From Eonycteris spelaea (Eukaryota > Chordata > Mammalia > Chiroptera > Pteropodidae), in assembly GCA_003508835.1 (NCBI GenBank), contig PUFA01000181.1:2790001-2854000 (forward strand): 64,000 nucleotides of DNA, in the 5' to 3' direction. Both the position numbers and the translations under genes were made by a program. Below, one piece after another: positions 11,819-27,605 of this stretch. The first letter of the stretch is position 1. Each line of letters starts with the position of its first letter. The notes under the pieces were generated by a model that was not told the DNA's origin, searched no databases, and was given only the letters and a program-made list of their open reading frames with translations.

Positions 11819-12829
11819 TAAATAGAAATTATTTCTGTTTCCTAGTATATTTGTCCTGTAAAACTTGTATAATTTTTTTTCTCGTGGAAAAAAGTTTATT
11901 CTCGTCTCTCCTTACCTTCTAACATGCATAGACTTTCAGACTTTGTCATCACATTCAACAAACTATCGAATATAAATCCAGACCAAAATCAAGGGCCTAC
12001 TATGTGCCAGTGTGTTACACGAACAGAAATGTTTAAGGGGAAAAACCAAGTTTCTCCTTTTAACTCCCAGATGGGCAATCCATAATAACTTGTGATGGCA
12101 TGTACATAAATCACTTTAGATAGATTGCAACTGTTATTGCACTGTCAGCTCATGATCACTACTTAACATGGGCTTTGTCCCTCACTACATATTTTTATAC
12201 CGTATGTTCCCTAGAAGGTGCCAATATCCCCAGGTAGTCGAGGTCTTGAAAACATGACTTGATATTTATACATATACATGATGGATTCCAAGACAGTTTG
12301 ACAAATTCTTAGATTATTCACTATTTATGCCTAATCTGACAATAGAAGTAAGACTTCCTTAGCATACTTTATAAATTATAAAGTCACATTTTAATCATTG
12401 GCTTTGTTTAATCCACAAAATCAAGTTCACAGCTTTTTCTAGTCTGTTTTTCCTAACCATGTGATCCTCATGTATTATCTGAAACCTTTTGTGTTTTAAG
12501 AAATACACCACCTTTCATTTTGCAACAGAGTCAACTTCCCTTACATTCCTATGAATGGCTAATGCATTCACCTCAAAGAGACACTGATCATGATAAACTA
12601 TCATCTCAAGACCCTTCCAAATTGTAAAAAGGAAGGGGAAAAAAAGGTCACCAAGTAAGACAGTCTTCCAAAGTTGCCTGGAATGGCTCTTCCTGAATGC
12701 TCCAATCACTGAAAACTTCCCTCCCGTGATCACCCTGGCCTGGCACTTTGAGCCCTTACATTTTAAAAATTGAATATAATTAAGATAATTAGACAGTTTT
12801 TAAATAAACATTAATTGTTGAATAGATAA

Positions 12830-13640
12830 CAGTTACTTGTTTCAGAAGTCAAAACTACAGAATTATGTATTTAGTGGTTTCTTTTTATCTTTCATGTATT
12901 TTTATGCAAATTTTACCAGTACAAATATTACATATTCTTATTCTATACTCCACTTTGTTTACTATGAATAAAAAGCAGGATACTCTGTGTTGCCTCTTTT
13001 TTATTCTGCTTTTTAAAAAAATTAGCCTAGAGAGATTTCCATATATGTACTTAGAGATCTTCCTTTTTTTTTTTTTTTTTTTTTAATGATTATAGAGTGC
13101 TTTATTGTGACTGCACCGTAGTCTAACCAGCCCTTTATTGATGGACACTTGGGTTGTTTCCATGCTATTAAAACATTAGTGGAGTGAACAGCTTTATATA
13201 TATGTAGGTGTATGGGCAGAGGGGGTTTGACCGCCAAAAGGGAGATTGTTGGATCTATGGATAAATACACCTGTGGTAGGTAGTATGGTTGGCTTTCCCT
13301 CCATAGGATGGTATCATTTTTGCATTCCCACCAGCAATGCATGAAAATACTGGTTTCTTCACAGCTGTGTGAACCTATATGAACACTAACAACATACTCT
13401 GAATTTTTACCAATCCGTAGATAAAAGCCTCTCTGTATGTTTTAATTTGTATTCTGAGCAAGATGAGCATCTCTTTAAATGTTTAAGGGCCTTTTCTCTG
13501 TGAACTGACTGTTAGAGTTTGTTTGTCTTTTGGGTTGTTTGTCTTTTTTTCCTCAATTTCTAAGAGTTCTTTAAAAAGTAGGGGTATCAATCCTTTTTCT
13601 CTGATATGACTCACAAAGTCTTTTTGACTTTGCTTATGCT
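12830..13640 (-). mobile_element. L1M 3' UTR, antisense
   Basis: Contains 'ccctttattgatggacactt gggttgtttcca', 'ggtatcatttttgcattccc' and 'accagcaatgcatgaaa', the reverse complement of an old L1M 3' UTR. A 22-base T run lies at about 13063-13084. Confidence 0.75.
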
Positions 13641-15734
13641 GTTTTTGCTATGCAGTAGTGTTTCTGTTTTTATGAAGTTGAATTTTCCAATAATTTTTTT
13701 ATGATTTGGGGTTTTGAGCCATACTTAGGTCTTCCTTACACCAGAGTTACTAAGGCATTCACCCATGTTTTATTCTATTACTTGCGTGATTTTATATTTT
13801 ACATTTAAATCATACATGCTACTTTTGTCTTACCATTGTGGTTTCTTGATTTATGGTGTTTGGGGCTTCACTTTCACATAATTTGGAATTTGTGGGTTTT
13901 ATCTGTCCTCTAGTTTCACTAAAGATATAGTCTATATGTGGAATGTTTGTATATGGTGTGGGTATTCTCTTTGTAGCTCTTCTAAAAATAGAACCTTCTA
14001 GATTTTAATTTGTACCTACACAAAACAGGAATTTGGTGCTTTAAATTGGAGAGGGAATACTGGAACTTATTCAGGTAAAGTTCTAAAATATTAAATTGGA
14101 ACATCACATTGTATTATAATAGTGAAGTTTTGTTAAAATGAGCTCATTAGTTTATCTTATTCCCAGTTTTTGGGAAGGAGGGAGCTAAGAAAGCAATACT
14201 TATCATCTCTGATTTCTTCGGATGTCTTAGAGGTGAGGGAGACATGATAGTGCCCAACTTTCTCACCGTTAGCTAGATTCTTAATGTTTTTTATATGTGT
14301 TTAATTGGGTTGTTTGGGATTTTGTGTTTCAGGGGCAAAAGTATTTCAGATAAAGGTAGAGATAAAAGGGTTAAAAGGTAATTACCGCTTGGGGTCAGAT
14401 TACAGAATTATGGGAAAAACTCCTTTGTCTCACTCTCCAGTTCCATTGGCTCTTCCCTGCAGGATATGTTAAAGTGCAGGGGATGAGAGAAGATTTTGCT
14501 GTTCAAGGTTATTTGCTATTGAATTTCATTGTAACCAGATCAACAACATGTTGTTACTTGGACAACCATGTCGTTGTTACAATGACTAGTACTTTACAGG
14601 TGTATTTCACAGAAATGATTTCTAATTAGCTATTGCCATAGCAAGGAAACTGTTATTAGTGAGAAGAGAAATAAAGTTAGGTTTGTATCCGCTAGCACCT
14701 AACCCAGAACCTGTTACATATCAGGTGACCAGTAAAATTAATTGACTAAATCTAGCCCAGATACAGGCAGAGGAATTCTAAAATGTGCATTGAAATTGTC
14801 TTATGGTATTAGTACGACCTTAAATAAAGATACTTAAAGAATTTTCAAAATGTGAGAAATAAAACTCCAAACATAATTCATGTTTCATAAAATATTGGAT
14901 TGGATGATTTTAAGACTCCTATATTAACCACTACATGTTTTTGTTAATATGTGTGTATGTTCTATGTACTTACACTATTTCTAACCGTAAATTTCATACA
15001 TAATACCTAGTAGTAGTTCTCATTATTAGTTAGATTTTTTTCTGTCTTACTCTTTATTTTCCGCCAACAGGAAATTATAACTATTCAATTGACTCATCTT
15101 TATATTATTTGTAGTTGTTGTTAAGAAAGCATTTGCTAGTAGAAATTGAGTTTTTGTCATTTTGTGTACTCCGTCATCTGCTGGGGGCTCATTTGCCATT
15201 ATAATGATGATAATAAAAATGTTATGTGTGTGTGCAAGTAACTTGAGGAGCTAGAGTCTTTTTAAATATCCTATTTCCCTCCTAGGTCAGAGCCAGTGAT
15301 ATGAAGCTAGCATAGAACAAGAGTCTTAAGTATTATGACCTTGATTCCTGATTTGCAGTTGGCACAAAACATTATCGGAAGTTGAGTCTCTGCATTTCTG
15401 CTTTGGGTTATAATTTTAAATTTTAGAAAGATTTTTATTTAGCTGTGGACTAATTTCTTCCATGTCTGGTGGTCAGCAACTGTGTTGCAGTGCATTAAAT
15501 TGAAGGGCAATTGCTGCTATCCAGAATGCACCAGGATTCTTTCCATTCATTTGCTTTGAGACTGTCTCTTGAGTCTTGTGCCAGATTTGCAAATACGGTC
15601 CAAAGCAGGAATTGAAGATTGCGCTGATAAATGGATTATTAGCTTTACCTAGCTACCAGATATTAAGGTTATTAGTTATATTCTATATAAATAAAGTTTT
15701 GGCTGCCAGAATTGGTTTATAATTGAAAATTAAC

Positions 15735-15965
15735 TACATGGTGTAGTAGATAGATCTAGGCAGACAAACTTGTGTTCAAGACAAAGTTTTGCCTCTTCCT
15801 AGCTGTGTAACTCTTGGCAAGTTACTTAACTTCTTTAATCCAGTTTTCTCATCTGTTAAATGGGTATAATAACACTGTATCATAGGGTGGAATTAATGCA
15901 CTGAGCCAGGTACCTGGTGCATATAGTAAGCACTCAAAAAGTGGTAGCTAGTAGTAATGTCAATT
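15735..15965 (+). mobile_element. MIR SINE, nearly full length
   Basis: Head 'catggtgtagtagatagatc' (tRNA-related), core 'cctagctgtgtaactcttgg' and 'caagttacttaacttcttta', then 'tcatctgttaaatgggtata', and tail 'gtgcatatagtaagcactca'. The whole order agrees with MIR in sense orientation. Confidence 0.9.
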
Positions 15966-16134
15966 ATAGGGCCTAATTGGAATCTTGTTAAATACTGTAC
16001 TTCATTGAATCTAAGCATCCAGTGAGTATAAGACTGTACCGTTATATTATGAACTACTAAAAAGAAATTATAACACATTAATTTTAATTTATGTTAAAAT
16101 GTCAAAAAATGTTCATCTTAGATAAATAAGTTGC

Positions 16135-16352
16135 ATTTTTTAAAACCGTAAAATATACATAATAAAATTTTACCATTTTTAAGTGTACAGTTTAGTGGCA
16201 TTAAGTACATTCACATTATTGTGCAGCCATCACCACTTGAAACTCTGTACCCATGAAACAATAACTCCCCATTTCCCACTCCCCACAGCCCCTGGTAACC
16301 ACTGCTTTCTGTCTCTGTGAATTTGACTGCTCTAGGTACCTCATAAAGGTAC
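16135..16352 (-). mobile_element. L1M 3' tip, antisense
   Basis: The string 'ttaccatttttaagtgtaca gtttagtggcattaagtaca ttcacattattgtgcagcca' followed by 'gtctctgtgaatttgactgc' is the reverse complement of an L1M 3' end. A second copy of the same region is at 33600-33850. Confidence 0.85.
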
Positions 16353-18013
16353 CTAGATGGAAATTAAATGTAAGAGATCAGCAGGATATACCATCACCAT
16401 GTCCTGTCCAGCAAGATACTTAAAGAAGCAGGCATGGTAATGAGGAAGGGACTTGAGAATTTGGACATGTCTGAGACAGCGGCAGAGAACAAGAAATGGG
16501 AGGAGTAGAGCAGGGAGTTGCGTATTTTTACGGTACCGTCTTTGATGTTTAAATCTTTTCAGTTCTTTTGAATGTTTCATGAAGCAGGTCAAAAATATTT
16601 TTCCCAGCCATTTAGCCCCTAATATTGTTTACTGAGCAACTCTTCTTTTCCCTGTTTTTAAAAAAAGATTCACTGTAGAATTTCAAAATGTTCCTTCACA
16701 AGACACACTATCAGAGAAAAAGCAGTTCTCCCATTCAATTTCTTATGATACTTTGTAAATTCAGAGATAGTAGAAAAGCTAAAAAGTAAACAGAAATTCA
16801 TTGTCAAGAATCTAGGCTCTTTTTTTCTATGTAAATAAGGTCTCTCAGTTTTCCTCTCCATAGGAAGAACTAAAGAATAAACAATTCTGTTTAACCTTTC
16901 GAATTTTATGCTAAGTTAATTTTACTCTAATGACACAGTTAACTCTCAGTTAGTTGTACCAGTTAAGAGCAATATGCCCATTTGAGTTATGGCCTTGGAA
17001 AACCCAGCAGGAATAAATCCAGTGATTGGAGAAGGCAGAGACAGGGTGGTAGGTGAGCTTTTTCAGCAGTGCTCACTATTTTTGTTCTTAGGGCACTCTA
17101 GGAAATGTTTTTGAGCTGCACTTGTGTGCTAGCTACACACACTCTTGGTGAGCTGCCCAGATTAGGTCGACTTCTACTCTTAGTGCCGTTGCAAAGGCAA
17201 AATCAAATTCTGTAACTCTTTTTTTCAATTAGGCGTAGTTTGCTATCTTAACATTTTTCACCTTCATAAACAGTTGTAGAAAGGATGGGGGCAAATAAAT
17301 ACTCTAATGGTGTGGCATTTCTTATTTTCTGCTTGAGAGACATGTTCATTTCTCCTCTTTTCCTTTTAATCTTCCTGTTTCCTTGACACACCTGCTTCCG
17401 AGCTCCATTCTCATCTCTTCCTGCTGTGACAGTTCACTAGCACTTCAGGGTATCTAAGGCTCTTTCAACTCTTATTTTCCACCAACTGTCAGTTGCAAAA
17501 TAAGGTTGCTTTGTTTGGGAAGGAAAGGGTAGAATCCTTTCTGAATGTCTCCTTTCCTTTGAAGCCCGGGCACTTCAGAGACAATTGAACTTCTTTTTAG
17601 GTTTTTCTTACCACCCAGCTTTTTCTTCTAATAGATCCTGCCGTGAACACACAGTTCTGTTGATGACATCGATTTGTTGCTATGGAAAAAGTGGTATTGT
17701 CACAGATTCAGCCCAGTGACTTTACTTCAGGTTCATGCAAGAGAAATGGACAAGGCTTTAGGGGAGAACCTCATTAAAACTGAAAGCTGTCATTTATAAG
17801 TAGGTGAAAGGTAAATGGAGCCAACCTTTTATGTAATGAAAACAAAAGCGAACCCCTAGCAAATTCACTGCATGCAGTTGACTGCCCCAGCAAGAATTCT
17901 GACCCATGCGAGTCTTTGAGAAAATCAAAAATTCATGCTTTCTCATGTATTTCTTCTACTTAAGTTTAAATCTTTTAACCCACATTATTCGTACCTTTCT
18001 CTTTGATCCTCAG

Positions 18014-18104
18014 GACATGGGCAACAGCAGGTAGTTTTCTCCAGTCTCAGCAGCCAGTCCACCAACCAGCAGGCCCCAGCAACAGAATGGGAGCTCAGGA
18101 GTGG
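18014..18104 (+). CDS. RPA1: RPA1 exon 6: interdomain linker, apparent frameshift
   Basis: Acceptor cctcag, donor GTGG/gtaaga. The exon corresponds to human residues about 121-152, the low-complexity Q/P/S/A-rich linker between DBD-F and DBD-A. It starts in the right frame (GHGQQQV) and ends in the right frame (QQNGSSGV). These two frames differ because the exon is 91 bp instead of a multiple of three. The mismatch falls around the T run at 18034-18037. As written, translation enters exon 7 out of frame and stops at its TAA. Exon 6 has the same phase at both ends, so skipping it would keep the frame. Consensus error is the simplest explanation. Confidence 0.88.
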
Positions 18105-21100
18105 GTAAGACTGTCACATGAGGACTTGTGCTGATTATATGTGTCAGGCTTTTGAATAATATTTTGAAATTTAATCAGCCTAAAGGGAGTTTTCAGAATG
18201 CCATTCATGACAGTTGCTTCTTGCAAAGCATAATACCAGTTCTTACTGCAAAGTATGTGATTGAAAAAAGTATATTAAAGATAGTCTTTTAAAGATGCTT
18301 AATATGCCTTTTTTTAAATCAGAATGATGTACTGTTCTCTGGCAATAGTTTTTCCGATAGTTTCTCGCATCTTAGGTATTACACCCTCTTGAATGTGTGA
18401 ATTTACATCCTTTTAAATTCTAGCCTTTTAACTAAGATCTACTTATTAAATTTGGCTTGCCTCTCCAAATTTCCCATTTGGGCCTCTCATGGGTATTCAT
18501 CTTTGCTTAAAGACGGTATCATTTATATTGGTCATAGGTTTGCTTCTCAGTCTCATGGATGAGAAATAGTTTCTTTTTTTAACTTTTATCTGCAGCAGGT
18601 CCTGAGAAGCTGTCATGGAATCATTTTGGTTTTTTTCCTGGCTTTTACTTTAGAACCACCATTAAAAATTATGATTTGTAGAATTTGGTTGGATTAACTT
18701 TAGAGGTCCTTTTTTTTCTATTATAGCTTCATATATACCACCTCCTCTCCTCCCCTCAGCTATTAGTTCTATTTCTTAATGCTAAGATTCCCCCAAAAAA
18801 AGCAAGGTTAAGGCATCACTAATGTTTCTGTGAAACTTTCAAGGCATATGACTTTTCTCCATTGGTCTTTGATACTTTTATCTACCTTGCAAAATCTAAC
18901 TACCTTCTATCTATCTCCCTTTATAAGTGTAACATATTCATATCTGTTGTTGAAGGGAGGTAGTGGAATAGAGTATCTTAAATGGTAAATAAATAGATTA
19001 CTTAAAAATGGTAGGTCACTTCCTTAGACTAAAATACAAATAGAAGTGTGTTGTTCCTCTCCCTCCCCCAACAGATTTGTTTTTTTCATTTTTGTGCCTT
19101 TGGCTTATATTAATGTTTAACTTTAAAATTAATTAATGCTGATTATTAATTGATCAGTTAATTGATAGAGTTGCTATGGAAAACAGTATGGAGGTTCCTC
19201 AGAAACCTAAGAATAGAAATGACTATATGACATGGCAATTCCTCTTCTTGGTTTTTACCCAGAAAGCTTGAAAATATTTATCTGCAGAGATATATGTACC
19301 TGATGTTCAGCAGCATTGTTCAGAGGCCAAGGCATAGAAACAACTGAAGTGTCCATCGGTAGATGATTGGATAAAGATGTGGTCCATATATACAATGGAA
19401 TATTACTCAGCCTTAAGAAAAGATGAAATACTGCCATTTGCAACAACATGGATAAAACTTGAGATTATTATGTTAAGTGAAATAAGTCAGACAGAAAAAG
19501 TTGAAAACCATATGATTTCACTCATATATGGGATATAAAATTGAAAGCAACAAACGAAGAAGACAAACAGAGACCCATGGACAGAGACAACAGTTTAGTG
19601 GTCACCAGAGGGAAGAAGAGTGGAGAGGTAGTTAAGGTGAAGGGGTCAAAATATTGGCGACGGAAGGAAATTTAACTTTGAGTGGTGAACACCCAGTGCA
19701 TTATACATATGTATTATTGAATTGTACACTTGAAACCTATTTGATTTTTTAGCCCACGTCACCCCAATAATTTTAATAAAATAATAAGAACTGACTTAGA
19801 TAATATATACTATAATGAGGAGAAAGAAGATTTAATGAGCAGAATTTAAGGGGATTATTGGGCAGAGATAGAATTTGAGGATAGGGCTTAACAAGTTGGT
19901 AAGACTGTAATAGGTAGAGAAGACATTAGCATAGGTCAGGACAGAAGGGAGCATGGCGTGTGATAGGACACTGAGGCATGGGCCTGGCTAGAGCAGGAGA
20001 GAACAAGGTAAAAGAGTTGGACCTATAGCTCGAGAGGGGATATCCGTGATCTTGAGTTTGCTGTATGTTAACTTTGTTATTATCAGCAATGGAAACTGTA
20101 AAAAAAAAAAATCAGTTAATGTTCCTTAAACACGCATCAGTTGGGCGGTGAAAAAAAAGACTGGGTATGTGTTGAGGGGAAGCTACCTGGCATGAAAACT
20201 GGCTGTGTGCGTTTTATATATTAGGTGTGTATACACACGTCTTCTATAAATTACATGTGCTTCTTGGCATAATCTTGAGGTAATTATTACTGTTGTGTGT
20301 GTAGACGTCTCTCTTGACTCCCCATTTTGAATAGGAAATTTTAAGATCTGGGACAGTCTATGTATTTTTTTTACAAGTGCCATAAATACCTAGAATAGTG
20401 TAGTAAATGCTGTGGAAACTCAATAAATGCTGAATGGTAGATTTACGTGTCTAGCCAAATTCCATTCTGAAGAAATGTTTTGATATAGAAGATACGAATT
20501 CATTGGACTAAACTGTATTTTCTTAATTAGGAGGTTGAAGCTTTACAGAAATAGCGTGCATACAGAGGAATTCATGTGCTTACAGGCTTTAATTTTCTAT
20601 TCTTTCCAAGTGTGAGGCAGCTGCTTAGGCTGGATCAAGGAAGTGGAAGGAATCCTGGTGGCCACCCATCTATTTGTCTTGCCCTTTGCTCCCAATTAAA
20701 CCCAATTCCATAGACTTCATTCTGAACTTTTCAGTCCTGTAGCCAGTTGAGGACTGAGAGTTCTCTGGGGATATTTTGAGGTGACATATTTGTAACAAGA
20801 ATCTTTCACCTTGGATGGTTCATCCACTATATCCCTTAGTTAGCCTTTCCTTTTGCTTTTTTTCTTATGCACTAGTGGCTTGCCATCAGTTTTACCAGTC
20901 AGGGAGGTTGATTTTCTTTCTTTGATTCATTATCTTGCCCATTGATACAAGAGAAAAATTTAAGAAGGGTGGATCTTCGAAGGAGTAGTGTCTGGGTTCA
21001 GTACCATTATTTTCTTGACCTCAGGGCTTAAGTCAGCAAATAGTGAATTTCTTTTGCCCAGCCTTCATTCTAGATCACTTTTCTAGCCTCCTGTTTCTGT

Positions 21101-21264
21101 CTGTTTGATCTCCATGTCTCTTATGTACTAAAAAGGGAAAACTTTGCTCTCATTTCATACGATTTCACCAGTGACACCTCAGTAATGGAGAGTTACTTTA
21201 AAACTTACTATAAATAAAATTTAAATAGAATGATGATTGTCTGTCTTTGTGTTTGTTGTTAAAG
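18105..21264 (+). other. RPA1: RPA1 intron 6
   Basis: A 3.2-kb intron carrying one L1 3' end (19160-19795). The rest is unique or too decayed to name. A MIR/L2-like tail ('gtggaaactcaataaatgct') is seen near 20410. Confidence 0.9.
19160..19795 (+). mobile_element. L1 3' end (ORF2 C-terminus plus 3' UTR)
   Basis: Reads 'gctatggaaaacagtatgga ggttcctcag', 'acaatggaatattactcagc', 'ttgcaacaacatggataaaa cttgagattattatgttaag', 'gatttcactcatatatggga', then 'aattgtacacttgaaaccta' and a short A/T-rich tail. This is a sense-orientation, 5'-truncated L1. The open reading frame is broken by many stops. Confidence 0.92.
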
Positions 21265-21397
21265 GTTCCTCTGTATCTAAGGCTTATGGAGCCTCAAAGA
21301 CATTTGGAAAAGCTGGAGGTACCAGCCTATTGAACAGTTCTGGAGGAACACAAGCCAAAGTGGTACCTGTTGCCAGCCTCACCCCTTACCAATCCAA
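21265..21397 (+). CDS. RPA1: RPA1 exon 7: linker end and start of DBD-A
   Basis: 133 bp, acceptor ttaaag, donor CCAA/gtgagt. It encodes [18 protein letters not shown] and then [13 protein letters not shown], matching human residues about 152-196. The first part is linker; the [14 protein letters not shown] motif is the entry strand of DNA-binding domain A. Phases fit exon 6 (one base carried in) and exon 8 (two bases carried out). Confidence 0.97.
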
Positions 21398-22689
21398 GTG
21401 AGTTATTCCATAGAATAAGCTTAGAATGTACTCACAAAATAGTATAATAAGTTATTACGGGCTCTTGTCTTAATTATGTTTGAACCATTACCACACATAA
21501 AATAGATTTCCTCTTCCCTCCCCCGCAAGAGGGAGGAGGGAACAAATTGTGGCAACCTCAAACTCTCTTATCAGAAGAGAAGGACAAAGAGAGCAATCTG
21601 CCATAGCCTTTGGTGTTTCCTTCATTTTGAAATCTAAAATGTGTAATGCCTAAAGAATGAGTTGATAGTCTTATGAGTAAAACTAAATATTTATTCTAAG
21701 GTATTTATTCAGAAGGTATTTCATCGTCTTGTCATATAAATAGGTGACCTTTAGTCTAAAAAAAGTTACTCTGATTTAGTTGGCTAAAAGAACCAGTGCT
21801 GTTTGTATTATACCACATTAATATACCTTGAACAGATATTTCTTTTATGACTTTTTTCTATTAAAAATTAATTTTAGCAGTTGCAAATTACTAAGTTCTC
21901 ATCTCAGAATTCTTTCAGATATGTTTTTATTTATTCTTCAGTTCTTTGCAATGTAGGGAAGGTATATTCCCTGTGAAATTATAAGCAAAGTAACCAACAT
22001 AAAACATGCCTATGTTCAGTATGGGCACCACTGGATGTCAGGTCTTGTGTGTATTAATTTATTCTTCAGTTCTTCGCAGTGTAGGGAAGGTATGTTCCCC
22101 TGTGAAATTATAAGTAAAGTAACATGACAATGCCTACGTTCAATATGGGCACCAGGAGTGGATGTCGGGTCTTGCGCCTCCTTTTTTAGTGGCTTCTGTC
22201 TGAGATCATACCACTTGAGTGTGTTTTCCTTTGGAGACTCACCAACACCATGTTCCGTAACTTTGTGTTTCAATTCAATATGTGTTAGGAATGAGACGGA
22301 AGTTTAACCCCAGTTATATTAGTTCCTATAATGAAAATAGTAGGCAAATCATAATTGTGGTATTACCGCATTTTCTATCTTCAAACCTTTCATTAAGGGG
22401 ATGTTGTTGCCTTGGCGATGCTGTTTTGGAAAAGGGAGTTTATAAATTTAGTTATTATTTGACAGAAGAATGAGTGTTAAATTACCTTGTATGTTTTACT
22501 ATTTGCTTATTCTATAAACTGTCAAAATTGTATGTCATCTTGGGGTTTTAATTAGGTGGATTAAAATATAGCTTACCTTGAAAAATGAAGTATCCAGAAG
22601 GTAAGAAAGGCTATAGGAAGATGTTATGGAACCTTTTAGATTTTTCTCAAGTAAGACTCTGAACTGTAATGTATCAATTTGGTTTTTAG
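21398..22689 (+). other. RPA1: RPA1 intron 7
   Basis: A 1.3-kb intron with no recognisable transposon. Its notable content is the direct duplication at 21931-22176. Confidence 0.9.
21931..22176 (+). repeat. Two-copy tandem duplication, period about 128 bp
   Basis: Copy 1 (21931 to about 22050) and copy 2 (22059 to about 22176) share 'ttattcttcagttctt', 'gtagggaaggtat', 'ctgtgaaattataag', 'aaagtaac', 'atatgggcacca' / 'gtatgggcacca' and 'ggtcttg' in the same order and spacing. They differ by scattered substitutions and small indels, so the duplication is not recent. Confidence 0.92.
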
Positions 22690-22792
22690 GTGGACTATTT
22701 GTGCTCGTGTTACCAACAAAAGTCAGATCCGTACCTGGAGCAATTCCCGAGGGGAAGGGAAGCTTTTCTCTATAGAACTAGTTGATGAAAGT
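22690..22792 (+). CDS. RPA1: RPA1 exon 8: DBD-A, first half
   Basis: 103 bp, acceptor tttttag, donor AAAGT/gtgagt. It encodes [19 protein letters not shown], then [15 protein letters not shown], i.e. human residues about 196-230. The basic and aromatic residues that contact ssDNA in domain A are present: R210, W212 and R216 by human numbering. Confidence 0.98.
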
Positions 22793-24139
<1,347 letters not shown>

Positions 24140-24267
24140 TAGAACTGAAACACTTGAATGGTGGTGTGAGGATGAGGGGACTCCCCACTGGAGAGCTTTG
24201 TGGAGATAAAAGATTTGTCCAATTTGACGGACTACCCCATAGTCCATCGTTTGGCCTCTTTTTGCAG

Positions 24268-24459
24268 GTCTATTATTTCTCTAAAGGTACTCTGAAGATT
24301 GCTAACAAACAATTCACAGCTGTTAAAAATGACTATGAGATGACCTTCAATAATGAGACTTCCGTCATGCCCTGTGAAGATGGTCATCATTTGCCCACAG
24401 TTCAGTTTGATTTCACAGGGATTGGTGACCTAGAGAGCAAATCTAAGGACTCACTTGTA
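24268..24459 (+). CDS. RPA1: RPA1 exon 10: end of DBD-A, A-B connector, start of DBD-B
   Basis: 192 bp (64 codons), acceptor tttgcag. It encodes [20 protein letters not shown], then [18 protein letters not shown] and [11 protein letters not shown] ... DSLV, human residues about 254-317. F269, the second stacking aromatic, is present. The only usable donor is GTA/gtaagt at 24460. The next acceptor, at 24618-24619, is followed by ACATACTT, so one base of the Asp codon expected at human position 318 is missing after splicing. Losing one G from an ancestral GTAG/gtaagt junction would explain it. Confidence 0.95.
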
Positions 24460-24619
24460 GTAAGTCTGCATCCGAGAGCAAAGAGAGTGGTGATTATCAT
24501 TTTTTCGTTGGCAACACATAGAGGAGGTAAAAGACTTACCTGCTTACTCTTCAGTTCTTGGTCATGCTATAATGGGAGCCTTGACCATCTCCTGCTAAAA
24601 CATTGTACCTGTGTTTTAG
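24460..24619 (+). other. RPA1: RPA1 intron 10, short and open in the reading frame
   Basis: A 160-bp GT-AG intron. Read straight through from exon 10 it has no stop and joins exon 11 in the correct frame, adding 53 codons, whereas canonical removal leaves the frame one base short. See findings. Confidence 0.85.
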
Positions 24620-24759
24620 ACATACTTGGGGTCTGCAAGAGCTATGAAGATGCCACTAAAATTACAGTGAAGTCTAACAACAGAGAAGTTTCTAAGAGAA
24701 ATATCTATTTGATGGACATGTCAGGGAAAGTGGTGTCAGCAACTCTGTGGGGAGAAGAT
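24620..24759 (+). CDS. RPA1: RPA1 exon 11: DBD-B
   Basis: 140 bp from the AG acceptor (141 would be needed for the conserved 47 codons), donor GAAGAT/gtaagt. It encodes [32 protein letters not shown] and [10 protein letters not shown], human residues about 318-364. W361, the first stacking aromatic of domain B, is present. The first Asp codon lacks its G unless 24619 is counted. Confidence 0.95.
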
Positions 24760-27472
<2,713 letters not shown>

Positions 27473-27605
27473 GTTTGACTCAGAAGGACAAGCCTTAGAT
27501 GGTGTTTCCATCTCGGATCTAAAGGGTGGAGGAATAGCAGGGAGCAACACCAACTGGAAAACTTTGTATGAGGCTAAATCAGAGAACCTGGGCCAAGGCG
27601 ACAAG
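27473..27605 (+). CDS. RPA1: RPA1 exon 13: connector into DBD-C
   Basis: 133 bp, acceptor ttctcag, donor GACAAG/gtatcc. It encodes [19 protein letters not shown], then [20 protein letters not shown], human residues about 414-458. It starts the C-terminal trimerisation and ssDNA-binding domain C. Confidence 0.97.
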
